Assembly: GCA_943330855.2 (NCBI GenBank)
Contig: CALQJI020000048.1
Coordinates: 1 to 39,014, forward strand
Direction of reading: 5' to 3'
Origin: Klebsiella pneumoniae
GTDB lineage: Bacteria; Verrucomicrobiota; Verrucomicrobiia; Limisphaerales; SXTU01
Length of the DNA stretch: 39,014 nt
This document shows, in pieces, positions 29,458-36,406 of the stretch. Within the stretch, counting starts at the first letter, position 1. The number at the start of each line of letters is the position of its first letter. Under the pieces are notes generated by a model, which worked only from the letters and a program-made list of their open reading frames with translations, searched no databases and was not told the DNA's origin. Position numbers and translations under genes: made by a program.

Positions 29458-29554
29458 GGGGCACCTCCAGACGGTTTAGGTTTCGGCTGACCCACTGCCC
29501 TGAAAGGGGCATACCCATGGGACAACCACTGGTTGTATCTTTATTTTTATCCAT
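29450..29554 (-). CDS. Possible 34-aa leader peptide overlapping the 126-aa gene
   Basis: An ATG frame of 34 codons (MDKNKDTTSGCPMGMPLSGQ, then a W-V-S-R-N-L-N-R-L-E end) whose TAG overlaps the GTG start of the next gene by 8 bp, a layout that allows translational coupling. It starts inside the AT-rich island and has only GAAGG about 14 bases upstream. Function unknown; it may be a regulatory leader or chance. Confidence 0.35.
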   Translation of the reverse strand: MDKNKDTTSGCPMGMPLSGQWVSRNLNRLEVPRA

Positions 29555-29640
29555 ATTTTGGTTTCTAACCTTCAAGCAATCAGAACGGCTGATGCTATTA
29601 GATCATGTTACATAGTATATCACTTGTTTTAACAATGTCA
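29520..29640. promoter_or_regulatory. AT-rich island upstream of the 126-aa gene
   Basis: A stretch of about 120 bp with strikingly low G+C for this window. On the minus strand it holds TTGTTAAAACAAGTGATATACTATGTAAC, in which TATACT is a plausible -10 hexamer without a well-placed -35 and TTGTTAAAACAA is a near-palindrome. It probably contains the promoter and perhaps an operator for the minus-strand gene; no specific regulator is implied. Confidence 0.4.
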
Positions 29641-29675
29641 AGCCCCGTTCCTGTCCCCGGGCGCGCCGGGGCGGT

Positions 29676-29896
<221 letters not shown>

Positions 29897-30018
29897 TAAG
29901 CTTACCTCGTCGGCGGGAAGGGGACTTCTCTCCGGGAGATGCGGCGCCCCGCCTCTCCCCCAGCCCGGCCGCCCTCACCCGGGCCTCTCCGGACCCCAAA
30001 GCCGGCTTCCCCCGCCTT

Positions 30019-30207
30019 GGGACCGCGATCCCAGACCGTGGGACCGCGATCCCACGCCGTGGGACCGCGATCCCAAGGCGCGGGAGGACCATCCCAAGGC
30101 GAAGGATCGTGGTCCCACGGCAGAGGAGGACGATCCCACGGCGTGGGAGGAGGCTCCCAGACCGTGGGACCTCGATCCCAAGGCGCGGGAGGACGATCCC
30201 ATGGCCG
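30019..30207. repeat. Nine-unit 21-bp palindromic minisatellite
   Basis: Nine units at exact 21-bp spacing, starting at 30019, 30040, 30061, 30082, 30103, 30124, 30145, 30166 and 30187. Best unit: GTGGGACCGCGATCCCACGCC, with near-palindromic core TGGGACCGCGATCCCA. The core varies in the middle, while the outer GGGA and TCCC and the period are kept. Because 21 is a multiple of 3, every frame is periodic with 7 residues (for example PWDRGPT on the minus strand). It lies 230 bp upstream of the repeat-rich surface protein gene. Confidence 0.9.
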
Positions 30208-30266
30208 TTTTTGGGCTCGAGACAGGGAAATGGACCAAAACGGGGACACGGCCGTTGAATGGGCCC

Positions 30267-30286
30267 GGGGGTGATGCCTCACCCCC
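30267..30286. other. Perfect hairpin in the leader region of the surface cassette
   Basis: GGGGGTGA and TCACCCCC form an 8-bp perfect stem with a 4-nt loop. No T-tract follows. It lies between the minisatellite and the next hairpin. Confidence 0.5.
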
Positions 30287-30374
30287 GCATCCCCGGAAAC
30301 GCGGAGAACCGGTGGCCTAAAACTGAAAAACCTCTTGCACAGGACTCGGGAATGCTGCCTAGATCCTATTTAGT

Positions 30375-30408
30375 GCGGGAATCCCACTATAATTCCCGGG
30401 CTTTTTTT
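30375..30408 (+). terminator. Terminator-like hairpin 29 bp before the surface protein gene
   Basis: Stem GGGAAT (30377-30382) with ATTCCC (30392-30397), extendable by GC pairs over a bulge, followed by seven Ts (30402-30408). It could stop read-through from upstream or act as an attenuator for the gene at 30438. A consensus TATAAT (30388-30393) lies inside the loop and right arm. Confidence 0.5.
30388..30393 (+). promoter_or_regulatory. Candidate -10 element of the surface cassette
   Basis: A perfect TATAAT, 44 bp before the ATG at 30438. No good -35 hexamer is found 16-18 bp upstream (the sequence there is CTATTT-like). It overlaps the terminator-like hairpin, so only one of the two may be functional. 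Confidence 0.35.
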
Positions 30409-30437
30409 CGCACTCCGAACCTTAACTTATCTGACCT

Positions 30438-33400
30438 ATGAACGTTTTCCCTGTTGCCATGCGGTCGTCTTTTTTTGCCACCGCCGCCCTCCTGTTTGTC
30501 GGCCTCGTGTCCTCCGCCCGCGCTCAGACGCAGGCCATTCCCTATCAGGGCAAGCTCTTTCAGGACGGCCGACCCGCCAACGGCAGTTACGACCTGCGTT
30601 ACTCGCTCTTCAACAGCGCGACCCTCCCCACACCAGTCGCCACCCTAGACCAGGCCGCGCAGGGCGTGACCAACGGCTTTTTCTCCACCGCGCTGGACTT
30701 TGGGCCGTTGGGCGTGGTTTGGGACGGACGGGACTACTGGCTGGAGGTGTTGGTGCGCACCAACACCAGCACCGCCGGTTTCGAATCCCTTGGCGGTCGG
30801 CGCGCGCTGCTGCCGGTGCCTTACGCGCTTTTCGCGGGCAAGGCCGGCGAACTCGTCGGCATGGTGGGAAACGCCAAACTCGCCAGCGGCATTGATGCCG
30901 GCAAAATCACGACCGGAGATCTGGCGGCCGCCCGGCTCAGCGTGGGCACCGGCCACACCCTCACGGGAGTGGGCGCCTCGATTGCAGGCGGCCAACAGAA
31001 CACCGCCAGCGGCCAAGGTTCCTTCCTCGGCGGCGGCAATAGGAACACCGCCAGCGGCCAAGGTTCCTTCCTCGGCGGCGGCAATAGGAACACGAACAGC
31101 GGCGAGCTTTCCTTCCTCGGCGGCGGCATCAGGAACACTGCCAGCGGCATCGAATCCTTCCTCGGCGGCGGCAACAGGAACACTGCCAGCGGCATCGAAT
31201 CCTTCCTCGGTGGCGGCATCGAGAACACCGCCAGCGGCAAAGGTTCCTTCCTCGGCGCCGGGTATGGGAACACGAACGGCGGTGACTATTCCTTCCTCGG
31301 CGGCGGCTCTGGGAACACCAACAGCGGTAACTATTCCTTCCTCGGCGGCGGCTCTGGGAACACCGCCAGCGGCCCAGGTTCCTTCCTCGGCGGCGGCAAT
31401 ATGAACACGAACAGCGGCGAGCTTTCCTTCCTCGGTGGCGGGTATGGGAACACGAACAGCGGCGACTATTCATTTCTCGGAGGCGGCTCTGTGAACACCG
31501 CCACCGGCAACAGTTCCTTCCTCGGCGGCGGCGACGTGAACACCGTCACTGGTATCCTTTCCTTCCTCGGTGGTGGCCAAAGGAACACCGCCAGCGGTAA
31601 CTATTCCTTCCTCGGCGGCGGCATCAGGAACACCAACAGCGGCAACAGTTCCTTCCTCGGTGGCGGCTCCGGGAACACTAACAGCGGCCACAGTTCCTTC
31701 CTCGGCGGCGGCCAAGTGAACACCGCCAGAGGTAACCTTTCCTTCCTCGGCGGCGGGTATGGGAACACGAACAGCGGCGAGCTTTCCTTCCTCGGCGGCG
31801 GCGATGGGAACACCGTCAGCGGCCAGAGTTCCTTCCTCGGCGGCGGCGAAAGGAACACCAACAGCGGCTACAGCTCCTTCCTCGGCGGCGGCTCCGGGAA
31901 CACCAACAGCGGTGACTATTCCTTCCTCGGCGGCGGCGTCCAGAACACCGCCAGCGGCTTGAGATCAATGGTGCTGGGCGGCTTCCAGAACAAGGCTCAA
32001 GGCGTCGCTAGCTTCGCCGCTGGCACGCGGGCTGAGGCATTGGCATTGCATGACGGTGCGTTCGTCTGGGCCGACTCCACGGACGCCGTCTTCCCCTCCA
32101 CGGTCGCGAACGAGTTCGCCGTGCGGGCCACGGGCGGCTTCCGGCTGGTCGCGGCGGTGGATGGCGCTGGGGTGCCCACGCAGGTGCTCACCTACGATGC
32201 TTCCGGCCTGCGTATCAACGGCGACATCACGACCAGAGATCTGGCGGCCACCCGGCTCAGCGTGGGCACCGGCCACACCCTCACGGGAGTGGGCGCCTCG
32301 ATTGCAGGCGGCCAACAGAACACCGCCATCGGTATCCTTTCCTTCCTCGGCGGCGGGTATGGGAACACCAACAGCGGTGACTATTCATTTCTCGGCGGCG
32401 GGTATGGGAACACCCTCACGGGAGTGGGCGCCTCGATTGCAGGCGGCCAACAGAACACCGCCAGCGGTCTCCTTTCCTTCCTCGGCGGCGGCTCTGGGAA
32501 CACCGCCATCGGCAACAGTTCCTTCCTCGGTGGTGGCGAAAGGAACACCAACAGCGGTGACCATTCCTTCCTCGGCGCCGGGTATGGGAACACCAACGGC
32601 GGCGACTATTCATTTCTCGGAGGCGGCTACCTGAACACTGCCAGCGGTGAGCATTCCTTCCTCGGTGGCGGGTATGGGAACACCAACAGCGGTGACTATT
32701 CATTTCTCGGCGGCGGCCACCAGAACACCAACCGCGGTGACTATTCATTTCTCGGTGGCGGCTACCTGAACACTGCCAGCGGCGAAAGTTCCTTCCTCGG
32801 CGGCGGCGACGTGAACACCGTCAGTGGTGACTATTCCTTCCTCGGCGGCGGCTCTGGGAACACCAACGGCGGTGACTATTCCTTCCTCGGCGGCGGCTCT
32901 GGGAACACCAACAGCGGTGGCTATTCCTTCCTCGGCGCCGGGTATGGGAACACCAACGGCGGTGACTATTCCTTCCTCGGCGGCGGCTCTGGGAACACCA
33001 ACAGCGGTCGCTATTCCTTCCTCGGCGGCGGCGTCCAGAACACCGCCAGCGGCTTGAGATCAATGGTGCTGGGCGGAGGCCAGAACAAGGCTCAAGGCAT
33101 CGCTAGCTTCGCCGCTGGCACGCGGGCTGAGGCATTGGCATTGCATGACGGTGCGTTCGTCTGGGCCGACTCCACGGACGCCGTCTTCCCCTCCACGGTC
33201 GCGAACGAATTCGCCGTGCGGGCCACGGGCGGCTTCCGGCTGGTCGCGGCGGTGGATGGCGATGGGGTGCCCACGCAGGTGCTCACCTACGATGCTTCCG
33301 GCCTGCGTATCAACGGCGACCCGGTGGCCATGCAGGGCTTGATACCAACCAGCACCGGGATCCCTCGCGCGCACGTGACCAGCCCCAAGCTGCTGGCCAG

Positions 33401-33539
33401 TGGGGGGGCCTCCGGGACGATTGCCGACGGCAGCGTGACGGCCGAAGCCCGGATTCAGACGTTGGAGAAACAGAACGCGAGTCTGGAAGCGCGCGTGGCC
33501 GCGCTGGAGGCTCTCGTGAAGTCGGCGGCGCAGAAGTAA
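30438..33539 (+). CDS. Secreted 15-residue-repeat (SFLGGG) surface protein
   Basis: A 1033-aa exported protein: signal peptide (through VSSARAQ), an N-terminal domain of about 125 residues (AIPYQGKLFQDGRPANGSYD, YWLEVLVRTNTS, LLPVPYALFAGKA) shared with phage-tail-fibre-like verrucomicrobial proteins, then 36 copies of SFLG-G/A-G in units of 15 residues (SFLGGGxxNTxSGxx), each 45 bp. These resemble the beta-roll repeats of YadA/hep-Hag head regions. The region is duplicated: GTGHTLTGVGASIAGGQQNT opens each half (21 repeats, then 15), and each half ends with a cap of about 95 residues (LRSMVLGG to LRINGD). The C-terminus is a short coiled coil (IQTLEKQNASLEARVAALEA). No YadA-type membrane anchor is present. 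Two genes for a secreted protein and a barrel follow closely. Adhesion is inferred. Confidence 0.85.
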   Translation: MNVFPVAMRSSFFATAALLFVGLVSSARAQTQAIPYQGKLFQDGRPANGSYDLRYSLFNSATLPTPVATLDQAAQGVTNGFFSTALDFGPLGVVWDGRDYWLEVLVRTNTSTAGFESLGGRRALLPVPYALFAGKAGELVGMVGNAKLASGIDAGKITTGDLAAARLSVGTGHTLTGVGASIAGGQQNTASGQGSFLGGGNRNTASGQGSFLGGGNRNTNSGELSFLGGGIRNTASGIESFLGGGNRNTASGIESFLGGGIENTASGKGSFLGAGYGNTNGGDYSFLGGGSGNTNSGNYSFLGGGSGNTASGPGSFLGGGNMNTNSGELSFLGGGYGNTNSGDYSFLGGGSVNTATGNSSFLGGGDVNTVTGILSFLGGGQRNTASGNYSFLGGGIRNTNSGNSSFLGGGSGNTNSGHSSFLGGGQVNTARGNLSFLGGGYGNTNSGELSFLGGGDGNTVSGQSSFLGGGERNTNSGYSSFLGGGSGNTNSGDYSFLGGGVQNTASGLRSMVLGGFQNKAQGVASFAAGTRAEALALHDGAFVWADSTDAVFPSTVANEFAVRATGGFRLVAAVDGAGVPTQVLTYDASGLRINGDITTRDLAATRLSVGTGHTLTGVGASIAGGQQNTAIGILSFLGGGYGNTNSGDYSFLGGGYGNTLTGVGASIAGGQQNTASGLLSFLGGGSGNTAIGNSSFLGGGERNTNSGDHSFLGAGYGNTNGGDYSFLGGGYLNTASGEHSFLGGGYGNTNSGDYSFLGGGHQNTNRGDYSFLGGGYLNTASGESSFLGGGDVNTVSGDYSFLGGGSGNTNGGDYSFLGGGSGNTNSGGYSFLGAGYGNTNGGDYSFLGGGSGNTNSGRYSFLGGGVQNTASGLRSMVLGGGQNKAQGIASFAAGTRAEALALHDGAFVWADSTDAVFPSTVANEFAVRATGGFRLVAAVDGDGVPTQVLTYDASGLRINGDPVAMQGLIPTSTGIPRAHVTSPKLLASGGASGTIADGSVTAEARIQTLEKQNASLEARVAALEALVKSAAQK
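30947..33033 (+). repeat. 45-bp tandem repeat array inside the surface protein gene
   Basis: About 36 direct repeats of 45 bp with core TCCTTCCTCGGCGGCGG followed by GGGAACACCAACAGCGG, arranged in two blocks (about 31003-31940 and 32325-33033) separated by the first cap. A third copy of the block opener occurs at 32410-32466, a trace of an additional unequal exchange. Confidence 0.9.
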
Positions 33540-33570
33540 CCGGCGGCTGGAACCTGTCGCACCCTGAGCC

Positions 33571-34599
33571 ATGAACACCTTCCTCCCTCTCCACCGGGTT
33601 GGGCCGATCTGGGGTCGGTCGCGGTCTGCCATTCCGTCCGCCTCGGCCGCGCACCGCGCGGCCGGTAGGGCCGACCTGCGGTCGGCCTCGTGCCTCCATT
33701 TGGTTTGCGGGGAACAAGGCCGCGCACCGCGCGGCCCTTGCGCCGCATGGGTTCTCTGCCTCGGGCTGCTGGCCACGGCGCTGCCGGGCTGGGCCGCGAC
33801 CTTGACTGGAGCAGGCGGCGTCGCCAACGGCACCACCGGGGGCGGGGACCGCTTCGTGGTGATGGACGTGGTCGGCTCAGTCAACGTCGCCAACCTGGCC
33901 CCGACCGTGGTCGCCGCCGTCGCATCCCGCCCGTTGAGCGCCCTCACCCTGGTGGGCGCGCTGCCCACGGAGACGCCCCCGCCCCCGGGCGTGGAGGCGG
34001 TCGAGGTGGAGGTCACCGTGACCCACGCGGCGGTGTTCAACCCGCAGACCAGCGCCTTTGAGGTGAAGGTGAGCCTCCGCAACACCTGGCCCGGGAGAAT
34101 CGGCGGGCTGATGATCTTCCCGGAGGGCCTGCCGAGTGGCGTGCGGCTGACCCAGAACATGGCCGGGACCAGCGAGCCGCCCTATGTGCGCTTCAGCCAC
34201 ACGGTGGCGCGCGGGGAGACGATGTCCGCCGTGCTGGAGTTCTTCGTGCCCTCACGCAATCCCGCCGCACTGGCCAACCTGACCTTCTACGCCGTGGCCA
34301 GTGAGCGGCTGAAACCGGAGGCCCCGCAGCCCGCGCAGACCGCCGGCACGCCGGCGACTCGCTACCTGCAGCTGGCCAACGGCAGTTTCCTCGTCGAGTT
34401 CCCCTCCACCGCCGGCCGGCGCTACGTAGTGCAATACGCCGATGCCGTGGCCACGCCGATGCAATGGGAAACGGCCGAGGGCCTGCTGACCGCATCAGGG
34501 GCGACGACCGTGTGGCTGGACAACGGGGCCCCCAAGACGCGCCGGCACCCGATCACCGGCGGGAGCCGCTACTACCGCATCCTGGGGCTTTCAAACTGA
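33571..34599 (+). CDS. Secreted protein of unknown function with a repeat-interrupted signal region
   Basis: 342 aa as read from ATG 33571, 31 bp after the surface protein. The hydrophobic signal core (AAWVLCLGLLATALPGWAA) begins only at residue 58. Residues 11-57 are Arg/Ala/Ser-rich and encoded by two tandem palindromic repeat units (33601-33739). Removing them would join MNTFLPLHR directly to the core as a normal signal peptide. The mature part is beta-rich: VEVEVTVTHAAVFNPQTSAFEVKVSLRN, SGVRLTQNMAGTSEPPYVRF, and a C-terminal YLQLANGSFLVEFPSTAGRRY module common in verrucomicrobial secreted proteins. Function unknown. The next gene starts 9 bp after its stop, so the three genes 30438-35658 form a probable operon. 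Confidence 0.7.
   Translation: MNTFLPLHRVGPIWGRSRSAIPSASAAHRAAGRADLRSASCLHLVCGEQGRAPRGPCAAWVLCLGLLATALPGWAATLTGAGGVANGTTGGGDRFVVMDVVGSVNVANLAPTVVAAVASRPLSALTLVGALPTETPPPPGVEAVEVEVTVTHAAVFNPQTSAFEVKVSLRNTWPGRIGGLMIFPEGLPSGVRLTQNMAGTSEPPYVRFSHTVARGETMSAVLEFFVPSRNPAALANLTFYAVASERLKPEAPQPAQTAGTPATRYLQLANGSFLVEFPSTAGRRYVVQYADAVATPMQWETAEGLLTASGATTVWLDNGAPKTRRHPITGGSRYYRILGLSN
33601..33739. repeat. Two tandem about 70-bp palindromic units at the 5' end of a gene
   Basis: Unit 1 (33601-33667) and unit 2 (33668-33739) share GGGCCGA(T/C)CTG(G/C)GGTCGG at the start and GGCCGCGCACCGCGCGGCC at the end (33645-33663 and 33718-33736). The end motif is a perfect 8-bp hairpin with a 3-nt loop; GGCCGACCTGCGGTCGGCC in unit 2 is also a perfect palindrome. 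Confidence 0.85.
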
Positions 34600-34608
34600 G
34601 TTTTTCCC

Positions 34609-35658
34609 ATGCTGAAACGTTTCCTCGCGCCCGGCTTGGGCGTCCTGCTCGCCTCGTCCGGCCAGGCCGCCGACGCCCCTGCTCCCAACCGCTTCACCCT
34701 CGGGCCCGCGTGGCTGTGGGGCGTGCAGGCGGACTTCACCCGCCTCGGCGGTCTGGCCCGGCAGACGGACCCCGGCCCAGCCACGGCGGGCGCGGAGCAT
34801 TTCTACGACGACGGCTTCAACCGGGTGGACAGCACCGGCAACGGGCTGGGGCTGACGACCTTCTTCGGCTACACGGACCGCACCGCCCAAGTGGTGAGCG
34901 GCGGGACACAGCTCGAACTGCACAGCGCCAGCGTGCTCGCGACCGGGCAGGCGCTGGGGGCCAAGGCGGGAAGTTCCGCCGGCTACGAGTTCGGCTACCG
35001 GCGCGAGTTGGGCACGGCGGCGGGTTGCCGCTGGGGGTTGGATTTCCACTTCACGCACGTGCCCTTCGGCATCCGGGACCAGCGCACGCTGGCGACGGAC
35101 GCCACCGTCATCGCCGACCGCTACACCATTCCGGGTGCGCCGCCCATCATTCTGCCGGCCACGCCCCCAGCCTACGTCGGTCCGTTCACCGGCACCGGGG
35201 CGGAGCCGTCCATCGGCGATGCGCCCACGCGCCTCGCTCCCACTACGCTGGCCAGCGGAGCGGTGACGACGGGCACGCGGGAGTTGCGCGGGGATTTGTT
35301 CGGCTTCCGGCTGGGGCCGAGCTTCGAGGCGGATCTGGGGCAGTGGACGGTTCACGGGGGCGGTGGGCTGGCAATGTCACTGGTCCGCAGTGAGTTCTCG
35401 GTCAACGACACCACGAGCATCGCAGGCGTGGTTACGGCCACGCAGCTCAACCAAGGGCGCAGCGAGGTGCTGGGCGGCCGTTGGGGCAGCTACGTGGAGA
35501 GCGGGTTGACCTACCGGCTCTCGCCGGCCTGGAGCGTGAGCGCGGCGGGCACTTACCACTGGATGCAGGCTTTGGAACAGGACGCCGGCACCGCCCGCGC
35601 GCGGCTCAAGCTGTCTGGGACAATCCTGCTCCGCGCCGGACTGAACTGGAGCTTTTGA
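34609..35658 (+). CDS. Probable outer-membrane beta-barrel protein
   Basis: 349 aa with a signal peptide (MLKRFLAPGLGVLLASSGQA) and a body of alternating amphipathic strands: FTLGPAWLWGVQADFTRLGG, GLGLTTFFGYTDRTAQVV, GYEFGYRRELG, LFGFRLGPSFEADLGQWTVHG, GSYVESGLTYRLSPAWSVSA. It ends LLRAGLNWSF, with the C-terminal aromatic residue typical of proteins inserted by the Bam machinery. A Pro/Thr-rich loop (about residues 180-225) would be extracellular or periplasmic. No closer family recognised. Last gene of the cassette with the repeat protein; it could anchor or export its partners, which is inference from adjacency only. Confidence 0.72.
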   Translation: MLKRFLAPGLGVLLASSGQAADAPAPNRFTLGPAWLWGVQADFTRLGGLARQTDPGPATAGAEHFYDDGFNRVDSTGNGLGLTTFFGYTDRTAQVVSGGTQLELHSASVLATGQALGAKAGSSAGYEFGYRRELGTAAGCRWGLDFHFTHVPFGIRDQRTLATDATVIADRYTIPGAPPIILPATPPAYVGPFTGTGAEPSIGDAPTRLAPTTLASGAVTTGTRELRGDLFGFRLGPSFEADLGQWTVHGGGGLAMSLVRSEFSVNDTTSIAGVVTATQLNQGRSEVLGGRWGSYVESGLTYRLSPAWSVSAAGTYHWMQALEQDAGTARARLKLSGTILLRAGLNWSF

Positions 35659-35700
35659 GACTCGTTCCCGTAAGGGTCCGGGGCAACAGGGGGCTTCCAT

Positions 35701-36152
35701 TCACGTCGGCAGCGGCGCACCGACGTTGAGGCCGTGCTTGAGGCAGAAGGCACCGTTGCCGACGTATTTCTCCGCCCAGTATTTCAAACCGGCCCGTTCC
35801 TCCGGAGTGAGCGCGCGGACCACCTTCGCGGGCGAGCCGAGCACGAGCGAGCCGGGCGGCACCTTCGTCCCGCCGGTCACGAGCGCGTTCGCGCCCACGA
35901 TGCTTTGCGCGCCGATCTCCGCGCCGTCGAGAATCGTCGCGCCCATGCCGATGAGGCATTCGTCGCCGACGGTGCAGGCGTGGATAATGGCGGAGTGGCC
36001 CACGGTGACCCACTCGCCGATGAGGCAGGGGAAGTCGTCGGCGAGATGCACGACGGCGTTGTCCTGAATGTTCGAGTTCGCGCCGACGACGATGCGGTTG
36101 ATGTCCCCGCGCAGCACCGCGCCGAACCACACGCTGGCGTAGTCGCCGAGCG
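35701..36152 (-). pseudogene. 5'-truncated gamma-class carbonic anhydrase-like gene
   Basis: A left-handed beta-helix protein of the gamma-carbonic anhydrase/YrdA family. Counting from the GTG at 36132, the three zinc histidines are present (H29 in NAVVH, H46 in TVGH, H51 in IIH), as are WFGAVLRGDINRIVVG and the LGSPAKVVRALTPEE tail. Family members begin with about 30 more residues (first helix coils and VGDVxLGDxAS). Here only LGDYAS remains, and upstream of 36152 the sequence switches to the 3' end of a hydrolase gene, with a stop in this frame at about 36184. GTG 36132 could in principle start a 143-residue product without the first coils. I treat it as broken. Confidence 0.8.
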
Positions 36153-36402
36153 GATTGACATCTTGCTGGCGTCGCGCACGAAGTCAGACACGCTGAAGTC
36201 GCTGCCGGTCTGGGCGTTTCATGGTGCGAAAGACGGAGTGGTGGTGCTCGCGGAGTCGGAGCGCATGATCGCGGCTCTCAAGAAAGCCGGCGTGAAGGAA
36301 CTGGAACTCACGGTTTATCCCGAGGCGGGCCACGACTCGTGGACGGCGACCTACAACAACCCGAAGCTCTACGAGTGGTTCCTCGCGCACGAACGCAAGT
36401 GA
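36153..36402 (+). pseudogene. 3' fragment of a second alpha/beta-hydrolase copy
   Basis: 250 bp encoding the last 82 codons of a protein nearly identical to the hydrolase at 28141-28980: 4 changes in 246 bp, one of them amino-acid altering (Ala to Thr), and TAG replaced by TGA. It keeps the catalytic Asp and His but lacks the Ser and signal peptide. Its left edge abuts the truncated carbonic anhydrase, transcribed away from it. A continuous frame from 35734 through the antisense of that gene is not a real fusion protein. The next gene begins 4 bp after its stop. Confidence 0.9.
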
Positions 36403-36406
36403 GCTG

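Noticed and set aside
30019..30207. 21-bp array considered as a CRISPR or origin of replication
   Set aside because: No unique spacers, so not CRISPR. No DnaA boxes, AT-rich melting region or replication genes beside it, so an origin is not supported.
29902..30282. Minus-strand open frame of 126 codons with seven-residue PWDRxPx repeats
   Set aside because: The periodicity is a direct result of the 21-bp DNA repeat, and the other frames are periodic and open too. No ribosome site, no recognisable domain, and the parts outside the repeat are low-complexity Arg/Gly.
31003..33033. Regular repeats considered as a CRISPR array
   Set aside because: The 45-bp units are contiguous, in frame and code for SFLGGG repeats inside an exported protein; there are no spacers and no cas genes.
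35734..36402. 222-codon plus-strand frame suggesting a fusion protein with the hydrolase tail
   Set aside because: Its first two-thirds are antisense to the truncated carbonic anhydrase and resemble nothing. Only the last 82 codons are real hydrolase sequence.
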